From: Acinetobacter larvae
Lineage (GTDB): Bacteria > Pseudomonadota > Gammaproteobacteria > Pseudomonadales > Moraxellaceae
Direction: 5' to 3'
DNA: 64,000 nt
NCBI RefSeq assembly: GCF_001704115.1
Contig: NZ_CP016895.1
Location: forward strand, 2,232,001-2,296,000
How positions within the stretch are numbered: position 1 is the first letter of the stretch; every line of letters starts with the position of its first letter. The position numbers and the translations under genes are program-made. The notes under the pieces are model-generated. The model saw only the letters and a program-made list of their open reading frames with translations. It was not told the DNA's origin and ran no database searches. Positions 36,690 through 45,945 of the stretch are shown here, one piece after another.

Positions 36690-37520
36690 ATGCACAAACA
36701 ACAACTCTTCTTGTCCATCGCACTGCTCACAGGAATCTCTTTCTGCAGCAGTGCTTATGCTATTCCTATTGAATCTCGCGGTTTAAGTCAGGCTGGTGGA
36801 AGTGCCCAAAGCACAAATAACCCCGGCGCACCAGTTGCTGGCAATCTAAATTGGGATTTACTGCAAAAAAATCAGGATTTAGAAAATCAGATTCGTGAAT
36901 TACGCGGCAAGATAGAAGAACAAGATCACCAAATTGAGCAACTCAATAAAGAATTAACCAACCGTTATACCGATCTAGATCAGCGACTAGAACTATTACA
37001 ACAACGTCTTGACCCCAATGAAGGCAATGACGGGCAAGAAGAAGTGATTGATGCCGATGCTCAGCCCCATACAGAGTCAACATCTAACGCTGCGCCAACC
37101 ACCGCACAATCTCCCGCGGCAATTGCCCAAGCCAGCAATACCAGCGATCCACAGCAACTCGAAGAAGCAGCCTATACCGTCGCTTTAGATGCCTATAAAA
37201 AAGGTGGAGCAAAACAAGCCATCGCTCCAATGCAAAACTTTATAAAAAATTATCCCAATAGCAAATACACCGGTAATGCCTATTTTTGGTTAGCTGAATT
37301 TAATTTAGCGATTGATCCCCCCAAATATGCCGAAGCCAAGAAAAACTATGAAGTCGTTGCGGCTAAATTCCCAAACTCAGGTAAAGCACCACGTGCCCTA
37401 TATCAGCTCTATAGTATTGCGCAAGATGTCGAGCATAATGCTGCAACCGCAAAGGTCTATAAAAATAAACTTTTAAGCGCTTATCCACAGTCTGAGGAAG
37501 CGGGCTATCTAAAAAAATAG
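36690..37520 (+). CDS. cpoB: CpoB/YbgF-like periplasmic coordinator protein
   Basis: A 276-residue secreted protein: signal peptide (about 1-24, SSAYA), an N-terminal coiled coil (about 58-108, NQDLENQIRELRGKIEEQDH) that mediates trimerisation, a Ser/Thr/Ala-rich linker, and a C-terminal TPR domain (about 155-276) ending SEEAGYLKK. This is the layout of CpoB, which links peptidoglycan synthesis to Tol-Pal outer-membrane constriction. In enterobacteria it follows pal; here it stands alone. Its own terminator follows. Confidence 0.85.
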   Translation: MHKQQLFLSIALLTGISFCSSAYAIPIESRGLSQAGGSAQSTNNPGAPVAGNLNWDLLQKNQDLENQIRELRGKIEEQDHQIEQLNKELTNRYTDLDQRLELLQQRLDPNEGNDGQEEVIDADAQPHTESTSNAAPTTAQSPAAIAQASNTSDPQQLEEAAYTVALDAYKKGGAKQAIAPMQNFIKNYPNSKYTGNAYFWLAEFNLAIDPPKYAEAKKNYEVVAAKFPNSGKAPRALYQLYSIAQDVEHNAATAKVYKNKLLSAYPQSEEAGYLKK

Positions 37521-37544
37521 ACCATTCTGGTTGTGATGTTTTAT

Positions 37545-37573
37545 ACCGCAACAGATAGCATGTTGCGGTTTTT
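37545..37573 (+). terminator. Terminator of cpoB
   Basis: ACCGCAAC and GTTGCGGT around a 9-base loop, followed by TTTTATTT, 24 bases past the stop. Confidence 0.85.
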
Positions 37574-37618
37574 ATTTATAGAAATCGAGCAACACAACTG
37601 TGCACACCCCTAGTACGC

Positions 37619-37837
37619 TTGGATGATGATGCCTTTGATGTTTTTAGCACAAAATTATTTGAATGTTGTATCTGTGTTCTAGAACAATTAGCACATGAAA
37701 AGTTCTTTCTAAGCCACGTTCAACAAGATATTTTCTTATATTTCACTACATCAGACCATGAGTTTGAAAATCAACAGTTCCTAGACATGCGCAAACGCCT
37801 CAAGCAAAATTACTATCAAACTGAATACTTAGAGTAG
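37619..37837 (+). CDS. Doubtful small protein, TTG start
   Basis: A 72-codon frame whose first usable start is TTG at 37619. No ribosome site is visible before it, and the frame is open upstream only into the cpoB terminator. The product (LDDDAFDVFSTKLFECC..., ending YYQTEYLE) is acidic, cysteine-containing and plausible in composition, but matches no family I know. It could be a real small gene, the end of a lost gene, or chance. The following 297 bp to dnaB show nothing further. Confidence 0.3.
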   Translation: MDDDAFDVFSTKLFECCICVLEQLAHEKFFLSHVQQDIFLYFTTSDHEFENQQFLDMRKRLKQNYYQTEYLE

Positions 37838-38134
37838 ATGCGCTGTTGAGCGAGTGAAGCAGTCACGCATGCTGGTAGAGTTTATCAGCAATTAACTCAT
37901 GATCTTTTTTTTCAGTTATGAACTTAGAACAATATGCTTTAAGATAAGCAAACCCTATTCAATTGCTGTTGAATTTTCATCCATCAAATAGATGACTTAA
38001 AACACAAAATCTAGCCATGATTATGCTCAGTCTATTTTATCTATGCTGAGTCTTTGGCTTGATCGATACTGGGTAAAAGACAGTCTCACTGTCGCTTATG
38101 GTTTCTAATATTTTGTTTTCAATTAAGGTCTTCT

Positions 38135-39574
38135 ATGTCTCAGGCTACGGCTACTACCCCCAGTATCCCCTTTAATGCAAACAACAATAACCCAACGACA
38201 TTAAAAGAATTTCGTACGCCCCCGCATAATCTAGCGATTGAACAAGCGGTCTTGGCAGCATTAATGACGGTAGCTGAATCTTTTGAACAGGTCAGCGATA
38301 TTCTGAATGAAAATGATTTTTATGCAACACGGCATAAATATATCTTTCGTGCAATCGAAAAACTTGCACAAGAAAACTCTCCCTATGACGCCGTCTTGGT
38401 CAATGACTGGTTAATCAAACAAAACTTACTGGAAAGCATGGGCGGCGAAGAATACCTCATGCAACTCATGGCAGACTCTCCTGCCAGTTTTTATAATTTA
38501 GAAATTTATGCCAATAAAATCCGTGAGTTTGCGACTTTACGCAATATGATCAAAGTCGGCAATGAGATTTTACAGAACGCATATGACACCAAAGGACGCG
38601 AAGTCAGTGAAATTTTAGATCTTGCTGAAACCAATATTTTTTCTATTGCCGAACAACACAATAACAATGCTAAAGCGCAAGGTCCTAAACCCATTACCTC
38701 AGTTGTTGCAGATGTATTTGATAAACTCAATGAACTGTCTCAAATGGAAGGTAATATTACCGGTTTAACCACAGGCTTCTTAGAGTTAGACAATAAAACC
38801 TCTGGGATGCAAGCAGGTGACTTAATCATTGTTGCAGCACGTCCCTCTATGGGTAAAACCACTTTTGCCATGAACTTGGTGGAAAGTGTGCTATTTAACT
38901 GCGACTTACCGGCGTTGGTTTACTCTATGGAAATGCCTGCCGACTCAATCGCCATGCGTTTGATTTCAGCCTATGGTAAAGTCCATCAGGGTCATTTACG
39001 CTCCGGTAAATTAGATGGTGAAGAGTGGTCTAAAGTAACCGGAACCATTCTGCAACTACAAGAAAAACACTTATATATCGATGATTCATCGGCACTCCCC
39101 CCGACGGAAGTTCGCGCGCGCGCGCGCCGTATTGCCAAACAACATGGCGGCAAACTCGGTTGTATCATGGTCGATTATCTACAATTAATGAAAGTACCCG
39201 GTCTAGGCGATAACCGTGTTGCCGAGATTTCTGAAATCTCTCGTAGCTTAAAAGCCTTAGCCAAAGAAATGAACTGCCCTGTTATTGCGCTTTCTCAGCT
39301 CAACCGTTCATTAGAGAACCGCCCCAATAAACGCCCTGTAATGTCGGACTTACGTGAATCTGGTGCAATCGAGCAGGACGCCGACTTAATCATGTTTATT
39401 TACCGTGATGAAGTTTATAACAAAGAGTCTAAAGAAGCTGGAACGGCGGAAATTATTATTGGTAAACAACGTAATGGTCCAATTGGTACAGTTCGTCTAG
39501 CCTTTGAAGGGCAATACACACGTTTTAGTAATCTCTCACCCGAGTACTACAACCAATTCGATGATGATGAATAA
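38135..39574 (+). CDS. dnaB: Replicative DNA helicase DnaB
   Basis: Hexameric RecA-fold helicase at the replication fork. The 479-residue product has the N-terminal primase-interaction domain (about 25-125, PPHNLAIEQAVLAALM), a linker helix, and the C-terminal domain with Walker A ARPSMGKTTF, the Walker B region CIMVDYLQLM and DnaB motif SQLNRSLENRPNKRP. The glutamate and arginine-finger regions are intact. The first 25 residues (Thr/Asn-rich) are an extension. rpsF/rpsR/rplI, often neighbours, are not seen. No intein. Confidence 0.97.
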   Translation: MSQATATTPSIPFNANNNNPTTLKEFRTPPHNLAIEQAVLAALMTVAESFEQVSDILNENDFYATRHKYIFRAIEKLAQENSPYDAVLVNDWLIKQNLLESMGGEEYLMQLMADSPASFYNLEIYANKIREFATLRNMIKVGNEILQNAYDTKGREVSEILDLAETNIFSIAEQHNNNAKAQGPKPITSVVADVFDKLNELSQMEGNITGLTTGFLELDNKTSGMQAGDLIIVAARPSMGKTTFAMNLVESVLFNCDLPALVYSMEMPADSIAMRLISAYGKVHQGHLRSGKLDGEEWSKVTGTILQLQEKHLYIDDSSALPPTEVRARARRIAKQHGGKLGCIMVDYLQLMKVPGLGDNRVAEISEISRSLKALAKEMNCPVIALSQLNRSLENRPNKRPVMSDLRESGAIEQDADLIMFIYRDEVYNKESKEAGTAEIIIGKQRNGPIGTVRLAFEGQYTRFSNLSPEYYNQFDDDE

Positions 39575-39623
39575 ATAGACTGAGCTATAAAAGTTAATTG
39601 AAAGTAATTCTTATTGCGATTTA

Positions 39624-39646
39624 TATTGACCGACGGTCGGTCGATA
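39624..39646. promoter_or_regulatory. TetR-family-type operator upstream of the TonB receptor
   Basis: GACCGAC-G-GTCGGTC is a perfect 7-bp palindrome around one base, flanked by TAT...ATA to give 23 bases. ACCGACNGGTCGGT-type sites are typical of TetR/AcrR-family regulators. It lies 49 bases before the receptor start. No TetR gene is near; the one at 624 is 39 kb away. Confidence 0.65.
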
Positions 39647-39694
39647 TATACAATCCCAATTTCAGACTTCTCAATCTCTATATTGGCTTAAATC

Positions 39695-41956
39695 ATGACT
39701 TTTAATGCCCTTGCAAAAACAACGATCACACCGCAGTATCGTTTTAAAACTGTTCAACATAGCCTTGCTTTGTCTATTCTGATGATTTGTATGGGGTGTA
39801 ATACAATTCATGCAGCAAATAATTCATTCTCCAACAACGATGCAACATCGACCGCAGTAGATGATATTCAGCAACTTCCTGTCATTAGCCTTTCTGCAGA
39901 AACAACCCCAGTTGCCAATGCTGTTGAAGCATATGTCGCAAAGGGCTCAATGATTGGTACTAAAACGCCAACTACCCTATTAGAAACACCACAATCCATT
40001 TCTGTTGTGACACGAGAGCAAATGGATACTCAACCATCGGCAAGTACCAGCCAAGCTTTACGCTATACAGCAGGTGCGAATAGTGAGCGTTTTGGTGGTT
40101 TCGGCGGTCAATTGGATATCACGCGTATTCGCGGAATTGATGCTGATTATTATCTTGATGGTTTAAGAGTGATCAGTAATGTTTCTACATGGTCACCACA
40201 AATTGATGCATATTCATTAGAACGTGTTGAAGTTTTAAGAGGCCCTTCTTCTGTGCTCTATGGACAAGGTACTGGCGGTGGCGTGGTCAACCAAGTCAGC
40301 CGTCGACCACAAGCACAGTCCGCCCATGAAGTATTTCTAAAAGCCGGCAATTTCAATCGTTATGAAATTGGTTTAGACAGTACCGGTGCTTTAAATAAGG
40401 ATGCTTCGCTGCTGTACCGTTTTACAGCTACAGGGCTCAATAGCCAAACGCAAGTCGAAGACATGCGACACAAAAGAGTCTATTTAGCACCCGCCATAAC
40501 TTGGAAACCATCAGATCAAACCACCTGGACCGTGCTGGCAACCTACTCAGATGAACCTGAAATTCCAGACTATAATAGCTTACCTGCTGTCGCACTTGGC
40601 TTAGATGGTAGTCCCTATGCTCAAGTCAATCGCCATCGTAATTTTAATGATGTGGATTTTAATGGCTCCTCACGCGAACAACATTCTTTAAGTTCTTTGT
40701 TTACGCATAAATTTGCAAATGACTGGAGCTTAAACAGTAATTTTCGCTATATGTACATTAATTCAGATACCAAAAGAACAACCGTATATGGCTATCAAGA
40801 CCGTGACGGTCAGTTATGGTTTGAGGGAACCTATGGTCTTGCTCCCTCTAACTCTCGCACATTCCAATTTGACAATAATGTAGCGAAAAAATTTACATGG
40901 GGTGACTGGCAACATCAAGTATTGCTCGGTGTTGATTATGCGCATGGCAAAATCAACAATGACTCTTATCGTATGAACCCAATTCCCTTCAATCCCTTTG
41001 CCCCCAATGACTATCGCCCACATGCTCAACCCGACTTTTCTGACAGCATGAACAACTGGCCCTACAATGTACGTCAAGAATTTGACCGTGTAGGCGTCTA
41101 TGCGCAAGATCAGATTGCTTATCAAAAATGGCGTTTAACCCTCAGTGGGCGGCATGATTGGTCGACACTCGATGATGAATCGCGTAACTATACGCCTGTT
41201 TGGCACAGTAGCCGTCAACGCGATACACAATGGAGTGGTCGCATTGGCTTAAATTATGTCTTTGACCTCGGTATTGCTCCCTATATCAGTTATGCCACAT
41301 CTTTTGATCCCGTTTTGGGCAATGACTATAACGGCAATGCTTTCTCACCCACTGAAGCAAAACAAGCCGAAATTGGAATCAAGTATCAACCTAGTGATGC
41401 AGCAACACTACTCAGTGCTGCAGTTTTCCAATTGGACCAAGAAAATGTCAAAACGTCAGATACTGAACACTTAGGCTATTGGACACAATCAGGTAAAGTC
41501 AGATCACGCGGAATTGAACTGCAAGCCACCACGCAGCTCATGCAACAATTAAACCTCATGGCAAGCTATGTCTACCTCGATAATGAACTCACGCAAGATG
41601 CCAACTATAAAGGAAAAAGTCTGACCCAAACGCCAAAACATAGCGCATCTGCTTGGCTTGATTATCGTTTTGACCAAGCGGCGCTGGCAGGATTACAAGT
41701 TGGGTTTGGTGTGCGTTATCTGGGTTCCAGCTGGGGAAATCCTGTCAATAGCTTTAAAGTGCCTGATGCGACTTTATTTGATTTGGCGCTACATTATGAT
41801 TTGGGACAACTGTCCAATACTTTAACCGGCAGCAAAGCATCTTTTAATGTAAGTAATTTAACCAATAAAAAATATGTCGCAAGTTGTACCTCGCAGATGT
41901 ATTGCTTTATCGGGCAAGATCGTGTCGTCAGTGCTAGCCTCAGTTATAACTGGTAA
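39695..41956 (+). CDS. TonB-dependent siderophore receptor
   Basis: Outer-membrane receptor of 753 residues. Signal region about 1-40, TonB-box-like PVISLSA (about 62-68), plug domain beginning LLETPQSISVVTREQMDTQ with RIRGID and YGQGTGGGVVNQVSRRP, then a 22-strand barrel ending in SYNW, the aromatic C-terminus needed for assembly. The plug type is the FhuA/FecA/FpvA (TonB-siderophore) class. The ligand cannot be read off; a siderophore or other metal chelate is inferred. It is preceded by a palindrome listed separately and overlaps in context with the lectin-fold gene 13 bases downstream, so they form one operon. Confidence 0.9.
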   Translation: MTFNALAKTTITPQYRFKTVQHSLALSILMICMGCNTIHAANNSFSNNDATSTAVDDIQQLPVISLSAETTPVANAVEAYVAKGSMIGTKTPTTLLETPQSISVVTREQMDTQPSASTSQALRYTAGANSERFGGFGGQLDITRIRGIDADYYLDGLRVISNVSTWSPQIDAYSLERVEVLRGPSSVLYGQGTGGGVVNQVSRRPQAQSAHEVFLKAGNFNRYEIGLDSTGALNKDASLLYRFTATGLNSQTQVEDMRHKRVYLAPAITWKPSDQTTWTVLATYSDEPEIPDYNSLPAVALGLDGSPYAQVNRHRNFNDVDFNGSSREQHSLSSLFTHKFANDWSLNSNFRYMYINSDTKRTTVYGYQDRDGQLWFEGTYGLAPSNSRTFQFDNNVAKKFTWGDWQHQVLLGVDYAHGKINNDSYRMNPIPFNPFAPNDYRPHAQPDFSDSMNNWPYNVRQEFDRVGVYAQDQIAYQKWRLTLSGRHDWSTLDDESRNYTPVWHSSRQRDTQWSGRIGLNYVFDLGIAPYISYATSFDPVLGNDYNGNAFSPTEAKQAEIGIKYQPSDAATLLSAAVFQLDQENVKTSDTEHLGYWTQSGKVRSRGIELQATTQLMQQLNLMASYVYLDNELTQDANYKGKSLTQTPKHSASAWLDYRFDQAALAGLQVGFGVRYLGSSWGNPVNSFKVPDATLFDLALHYDLGQLSNTLTGSKASFNVSNLTNKKYVASCTSQMYCFIGQDRVVSASLSYNW

Positions 41957-41969
41957 GGAGAACCGTGCA

Positions 41970-43085
41970 ATGGTCACTATTTTACAAAGAGATGCTTTAA
42001 GGAACAAAGTCGAACGAGAATCAAATGGGCAACAGACGGTACTCTATACGCAAAAAGGTCAGCCTAGCTATATGAATATTATTCCAATGTTGCGTTGTGA
42101 AGATCTTGGCGATGACTTAGGTCAAGGTCCGCACCCAGCGTTCATTGTCAATGATAAGGTCTGCGATGCCTTGTTCTATGGCAGCTATAATGGTGTGATC
42201 AAAGACGGAGAATTGGTCAGTCAACCCGGGCTTGAGCCGGGTGCATATATCGATTTTGACACAGCCGTTCAGGTGGCCCGTGCCAATGGTCAGGGCTGGC
42301 ATCTTAGTACCAATGCGGAACGTGCCCTACTCATGCTCTGGTGTCAGCAACAAGGCTGGCAACAATATGGCAATACTGAAAATGGTCACTGTGTTGTGGA
42401 TCCCAGCCAACATGGTCAGCGTATTGATCATGGTTTTTTAGATTATCCTGACGGTAATCCTGCCACTTATACCGGTAGTGGTCCACAGCATTGGCGGCAT
42501 GATCATAGCCCTTATGGTATTGCCGATTTATGTGGCAATATCTGGGAATGGCAAGCAGGTCTTCGACTGGTTGATGGCGAGATTCAGATCATTGCAGACA
42601 ACAATGCCAGCCATGCTGATGTATCGGTACATTCCAAGGCTTGGATGGCAGTGAATCTCATCGATGGCAATCTAGTCGCACCCGGTCATGCACTTAGTAG
42701 TAAATATGATGCCGCAGAACTGAAACCAGAAGGCAATGCTGGCACACCCATCTTAAATACTGAGATTATTCATCGAGCAGGTCCGATTGCGGATAATATC
42801 AATGCGGCTGGGCTTATGGATGGATTATTTCGTGAGATCAGTGTACATCCATCCATTTCTAGCGAAGTTCCGCCGTTACTGCGTGCCTTGGGCTTAGCGC
42901 CACGCGCCAACCTGAAAAATGATGCCCAGGTTTATTTACGCAATTATGGTGAGCGTATGTTTTTAGCAGGCGGTGCTTGGTACTCAGGTCTTGGCGCAGC
43001 GTATGAAACCTTATGCCTCAGCCATCCGCGTACACAACGCAGTTTAACCACCGGTGCACGACCCGCGTTTATCTTATCGCCTTAA
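41970..43085 (+). CDS. SUMF1/FGE-like (C-type-lectin-fold) protein in operon with receptor
   Basis: A 371-residue soluble protein without signal peptide. The C-terminal half has the signature of the formylglycine-generating-enzyme / C-type lectin fold: SPYGIADLCGNIWEWQAGLR (180-199), then FLAGGAWYSG (331-340) and TTGARPAFIL (360-369). The FGE catalytic cysteine pair is not in its usual place, so oxidase activity is not supported; the form resembles prophage or tail-type lectin-fold proteins. The start at 41970 has AAGGAG nine bases ahead, overlapping the receptor stop (TAAGGAG), so the two are translationally linked. PvdO of the pyoverdine pathway, also FGE-like and linked to a receptor, is a possible analogue. 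Role unknown. Confidence 0.7.
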   Translation: MVTILQRDALRNKVERESNGQQTVLYTQKGQPSYMNIIPMLRCEDLGDDLGQGPHPAFIVNDKVCDALFYGSYNGVIKDGELVSQPGLEPGAYIDFDTAVQVARANGQGWHLSTNAERALLMLWCQQQGWQQYGNTENGHCVVDPSQHGQRIDHGFLDYPDGNPATYTGSGPQHWRHDHSPYGIADLCGNIWEWQAGLRLVDGEIQIIADNNASHADVSVHSKAWMAVNLIDGNLVAPGHALSSKYDAAELKPEGNAGTPILNTEIIHRAGPIADNINAAGLMDGLFREISVHPSISSEVPPLLRALGLAPRANLKNDAQVYLRNYGERMFLAGGAWYSGLGAAYETLCLSHPRTQRSLTTGARPAFILSP

Positions 43086-43100
43086 ATCTTAAACCTTGAC

Positions 43101-43180
43101 GCTTGACATCCTCCTCAACGCAAACCATACCGCGATCTACTACGCAGATGAGTAAATCGCGATGCCTTGAGGGGCAAGCT
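43101..43180. mobile_element. IS200/IS605-like end remnant
   Basis: Read on the minus strand it starts AGCTTGCCCCTCAAGGC and ends GTTGAGGAGGATGTCAAGC. Ends of this kind, with GAGGATGTCAAG, are typical of IS605-group (TnpB-carrying) elements. The stretch is an imperfect palindrome: GCTTG/CAAGC, CCTCAA/TTGAGG and an inner CGCGAT/ATCGCG stem. No tnpA or tnpB remains. Both ends are joined in about 80 bp, so this may be an internal deletion or a miniature derivative. Confidence 0.4.
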
Positions 43181-43376
43181 TTGGGGACTACTCTATAAAC
43201 AAAGCGCTGTGGCAAACACACCACACCAGCCAGATAATATTAAAACTAATATGCTGTTTTTAAAAAAATTATAGTTAAAAGTTATTAAAAATGTTATAAA
43301 TACCTAGTTCTAGGGATAGCTTCAAAAAGCTGCTTAATGCACATTAATAAAAATGTTAAATTGTGAAATATAATAC

Positions 43377-44060
43377 ATGTCACCAGTCGATCTCCAACTC
43401 CCAGTGCCCGTCATCATTCTTGAAGATGAACCGCTCATGCAACATCGTTTAAGAGAGATCTTGGAAGATATCGGCTATCACGCCAGTAATCTACTGTTTG
43501 CGCAAAATATTCAACAAGCTAAAAACTTATTAGATAAAAACTCGGCTTCCTTAGCCTTGGTGGATCTTGGTTTACCCGATGGCAATGGCAATACTTTTAT
43601 ACAGCACCTCAAAAACTATGATGACAGTATTGCAATTTTGGTCATTTCGGCATGGAGCACTGAAGATGCCATACTCGAAGCTTTAAAAGCTGGCGCCACA
43701 GGTTATGTTTTAAAAGAACGTGATGATCTTGAGGTCATGATGTCTATTCGCAGTGTACTACGTGGTGGCGCACCGATAGATCCATTTATTGCACAAAAAA
43801 TTTTAAAACAGCTCGATTTAGAATATCAAAAGCATACTCCCACAGTCACCACAGCCAACCACGAAAAGTTACTCACCAAACGTGAATATGAAATCTTAGC
43901 CTTGGTTGCAACCGGGCTCAGCAATAAAGAAATCGCAGACCAACTCACTCTCTCTCGTTATACCGTTGAATCTCATATCAAACATATTTATCGGAAACTC
44001 GCAGTATGTACACGCACCAAAGCCATCGATACCGCAAGATCGCTCGGCTTACTCGATTAA
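43377..44060 (+). CDS. NarL/FixJ-family response regulator
   Basis: A 227-residue DNA-binding regulator. The receiver (about 11-130) has the acidic pocket EDE (16-18), the phosphoacceptor Asp63 in LVDLGLPDG, a conserved Ser/Thr position in VISAWST, and the K of VLKERDD. The C-terminal LuxR helix-turn-helix reads LTKREYEILALVATGLSNKE, then IADQLTLSRYTVESHIKHIY. The start at 43377 has no strong Shine-Dalgarno site. The 3' end overlaps the kinase gene by 55 bases, so the two are translated together as a two-component system. Targets unknown; the fimbrial operon ends opposite. Confidence 0.9.
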   Translation: MSPVDLQLPVPVIILEDEPLMQHRLREILEDIGYHASNLLFAQNIQQAKNLLDKNSASLALVDLGLPDGNGNTFIQHLKNYDDSIAILVISAWSTEDAILEALKAGATGYVLKERDDLEVMMSIRSVLRGGAPIDPFIAQKILKQLDLEYQKHTPTVTTANHEKLLTKREYEILALVATGLSNKEIADQLTLSRYTVESHIKHIYRKLAVCTRTKAIDTARSLGLLD

Positions 44061-45925
44061 ATCGATTATTTTATGTTTGTTTGATTTTATACGCTTACTT
44101 TAGTCTTTCCAGCAGCTATGCAAGCACGACAAATTTAGTGCATAGCGCTGGGTTAAATTGTCAAATCGATATTGTCCAAATACAAGCAGCGAAAGATCAT
44201 GCCATCCCATCACAACGGCAATGGGTCGATGTAGAGCTCCCCGATTATTGGGAAAAACGCTGGCGAGGTTATAGCGGTACGGTGTGGTATCGGCTACGCT
44301 GGCAACAAAAATGCCATGCTCCCAACCAAATGATCGCCTTGAGTATTAATAGTATTAATATGGCTGGTCAGGTGTACTTAAATCATCATCTGCTTTGGAC
44401 AGATCAATCGCTCACCGAACCGCTATCTCGTAGTTGGAATACACCTCGTTATTGGAGCTTTCCGCAAAATTATTATCGTGATGGTCTCAATGAGCTCAGC
44501 ATTAAAGTTGTCGGTGTTGCCACACAAAGCCCAGGGATCGGTAAAATACAAATTGGTGCACCACATGCTATTCATGCACTCTACCAAGATTATCTCTTTC
44601 GGCATCGTACATTACATTTTATCAATCTAATAATTACCATGGTCTTTGGTAGTTTATGTTTTTTAATCTGGTTATTTCGACGCCAAGATAGCGTCTTTGG
44701 TTGGTTTGCCATTTGTTGCTTTCTTTGGATGGCTTTTATATCCAATACCCTCATTACCCATATTCCATCATGGCTAACAACCTTAATGAACGCTCGGCTT
44801 AACCTGAGTATTTATTGTATTTATATGACCTGCTTTACAATCTTTACTTGGCGCTTTGCCAATAAAGCTTTTAAAAAGACCGAACGAATACTCTGGGTCA
44901 TTACTGTTATTTTAATCTGCAACTTAATCGGGCTACCAGATCATTTATATGTTTTTATCAGCATCATTACCTTTATGAGTGCTAATTTATTATTTTTCAT
45001 TAATTGTATATTTTATCAATCGATCGCTTATCGCGCAAAAAAACGTAATATTTGGGTATTGGCCATAATATTATTGTCGTTTATTTTCATTGCCGCACAC
45101 GATTTATATCGCCTCTTCAGCAAATCGACTGATGAAATCATGCTCGGAGCGCTTGCAGCGCCATTATTGGCATTGACGATTTCTTTGGCCTTGGGACATC
45201 GCCTTGCAGAAAATATTCGTCGTATTGAAAGTTTTAACCATGAACTGGCCATGAAAATTCAGCAGGTTAAATCAGAGCTAGAACACTCCTTACAAAGTAA
45301 ATATCGCCTAGAATTAGATAATATTCGACTGCAAGAAAGACTGCATCTTTCCCATGAATTACATGATGGTTTAGGTGGCTCTTTGGTTCGCTCCATGGTG
45401 ATGGTCGATAAAGCCGAGCATTTTGGTAAACAGAATTTTATGTCAATTTTAAAACTGTTTCGCGACGACCTTCGACAGATTATCGATTCGGGCTCTAGTA
45501 TTCATAATAAAGTACCTGAAACCCCGATCCTTTGGGGAGCCTCACTACGTCGCAGATATATCCAAATATTTGAGGAAATAAATATCGAATCGACATGGTC
45601 ATTACCTGAAAACTGGCTTTTTGTTCCCAATGCCTTAGAAAGTCTTAGCCTGTTACGTGTTACTGAAGAAGCCTTAACCAATATTGTTAAACATAGCCAA
45701 GCTACTCAAGTTTCTGTAGATATGCAAATGCCCAATCAGCAGGAACTTATCTTAACCATTATCGATAATGGTATTGGTTTTGACCTCAATGATGTTGAAG
45801 CGGGGCTACATGTAGGCTTGCATAGTATGCGTATGCGCGTACAGAGAATAGCTGGGGAACTTAAAATCGAACATGCGATGGGACAAACAATGATTCAAGT
45901 CCATTTAAAACGTCAACTGACCTAA
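44006..45925 (+). CDS. 7TM sensor histidine kinase (NarX-type H box)
   Basis: A 639-residue membrane kinase. After an N-terminal membrane/signal segment (about 20-40) comes a periplasmic domain (about 45-195) with a galactose-binding-like beta sandwich (SGTVWYRLRWQ, NGLNELSIKVVG-type strand). Then come seven helices (about 205-400), a coiled coil, a HisKA_3 dimerisation domain with SHELHDGLGGSLVRS (phospho-His453), and a HATPase with DNGIGFDLND and GLHSMRMRVQRIAG. This is the 7TMR-DISM layout. The start overlaps the response regulator; GGAAACTC lies upstream. No periplasmic ligand can be named. Confidence 0.88.
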   Translation: MYTHQSHRYRKIARLTRLNRLFYVCLILYAYFSLSSSYASTTNLVHSAGLNCQIDIVQIQAAKDHAIPSQRQWVDVELPDYWEKRWRGYSGTVWYRLRWQQKCHAPNQMIALSINSINMAGQVYLNHHLLWTDQSLTEPLSRSWNTPRYWSFPQNYYRDGLNELSIKVVGVATQSPGIGKIQIGAPHAIHALYQDYLFRHRTLHFINLIITMVFGSLCFLIWLFRRQDSVFGWFAICCFLWMAFISNTLITHIPSWLTTLMNARLNLSIYCIYMTCFTIFTWRFANKAFKKTERILWVITVILICNLIGLPDHLYVFISIITFMSANLLFFINCIFYQSIAYRAKKRNIWVLAIILLSFIFIAAHDLYRLFSKSTDEIMLGALAAPLLALTISLALGHRLAENIRRIESFNHELAMKIQQVKSELEHSLQSKYRLELDNIRLQERLHLSHELHDGLGGSLVRSMVMVDKAEHFGKQNFMSILKLFRDDLRQIIDSGSSIHNKVPETPILWGASLRRRYIQIFEEINIESTWSLPENWLFVPNALESLSLLRVTEEALTNIVKHSQATQVSVDMQMPNQQELILTIIDNGIGFDLNDVEAGLHVGLHSMRMRVQRIAGELKIEHAMGQTMIQVHLKRQLT

Positions 45926-45945
45926 GATCTCGTCAAATATAAGCG

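Noticed and set aside
41970..43085. A diversity-generating retroelement variable gene
   Set aside because: The lectin-like C-terminus invites it, but no reverse transcriptase, template repeat or second copy of the 3' end is in the window.
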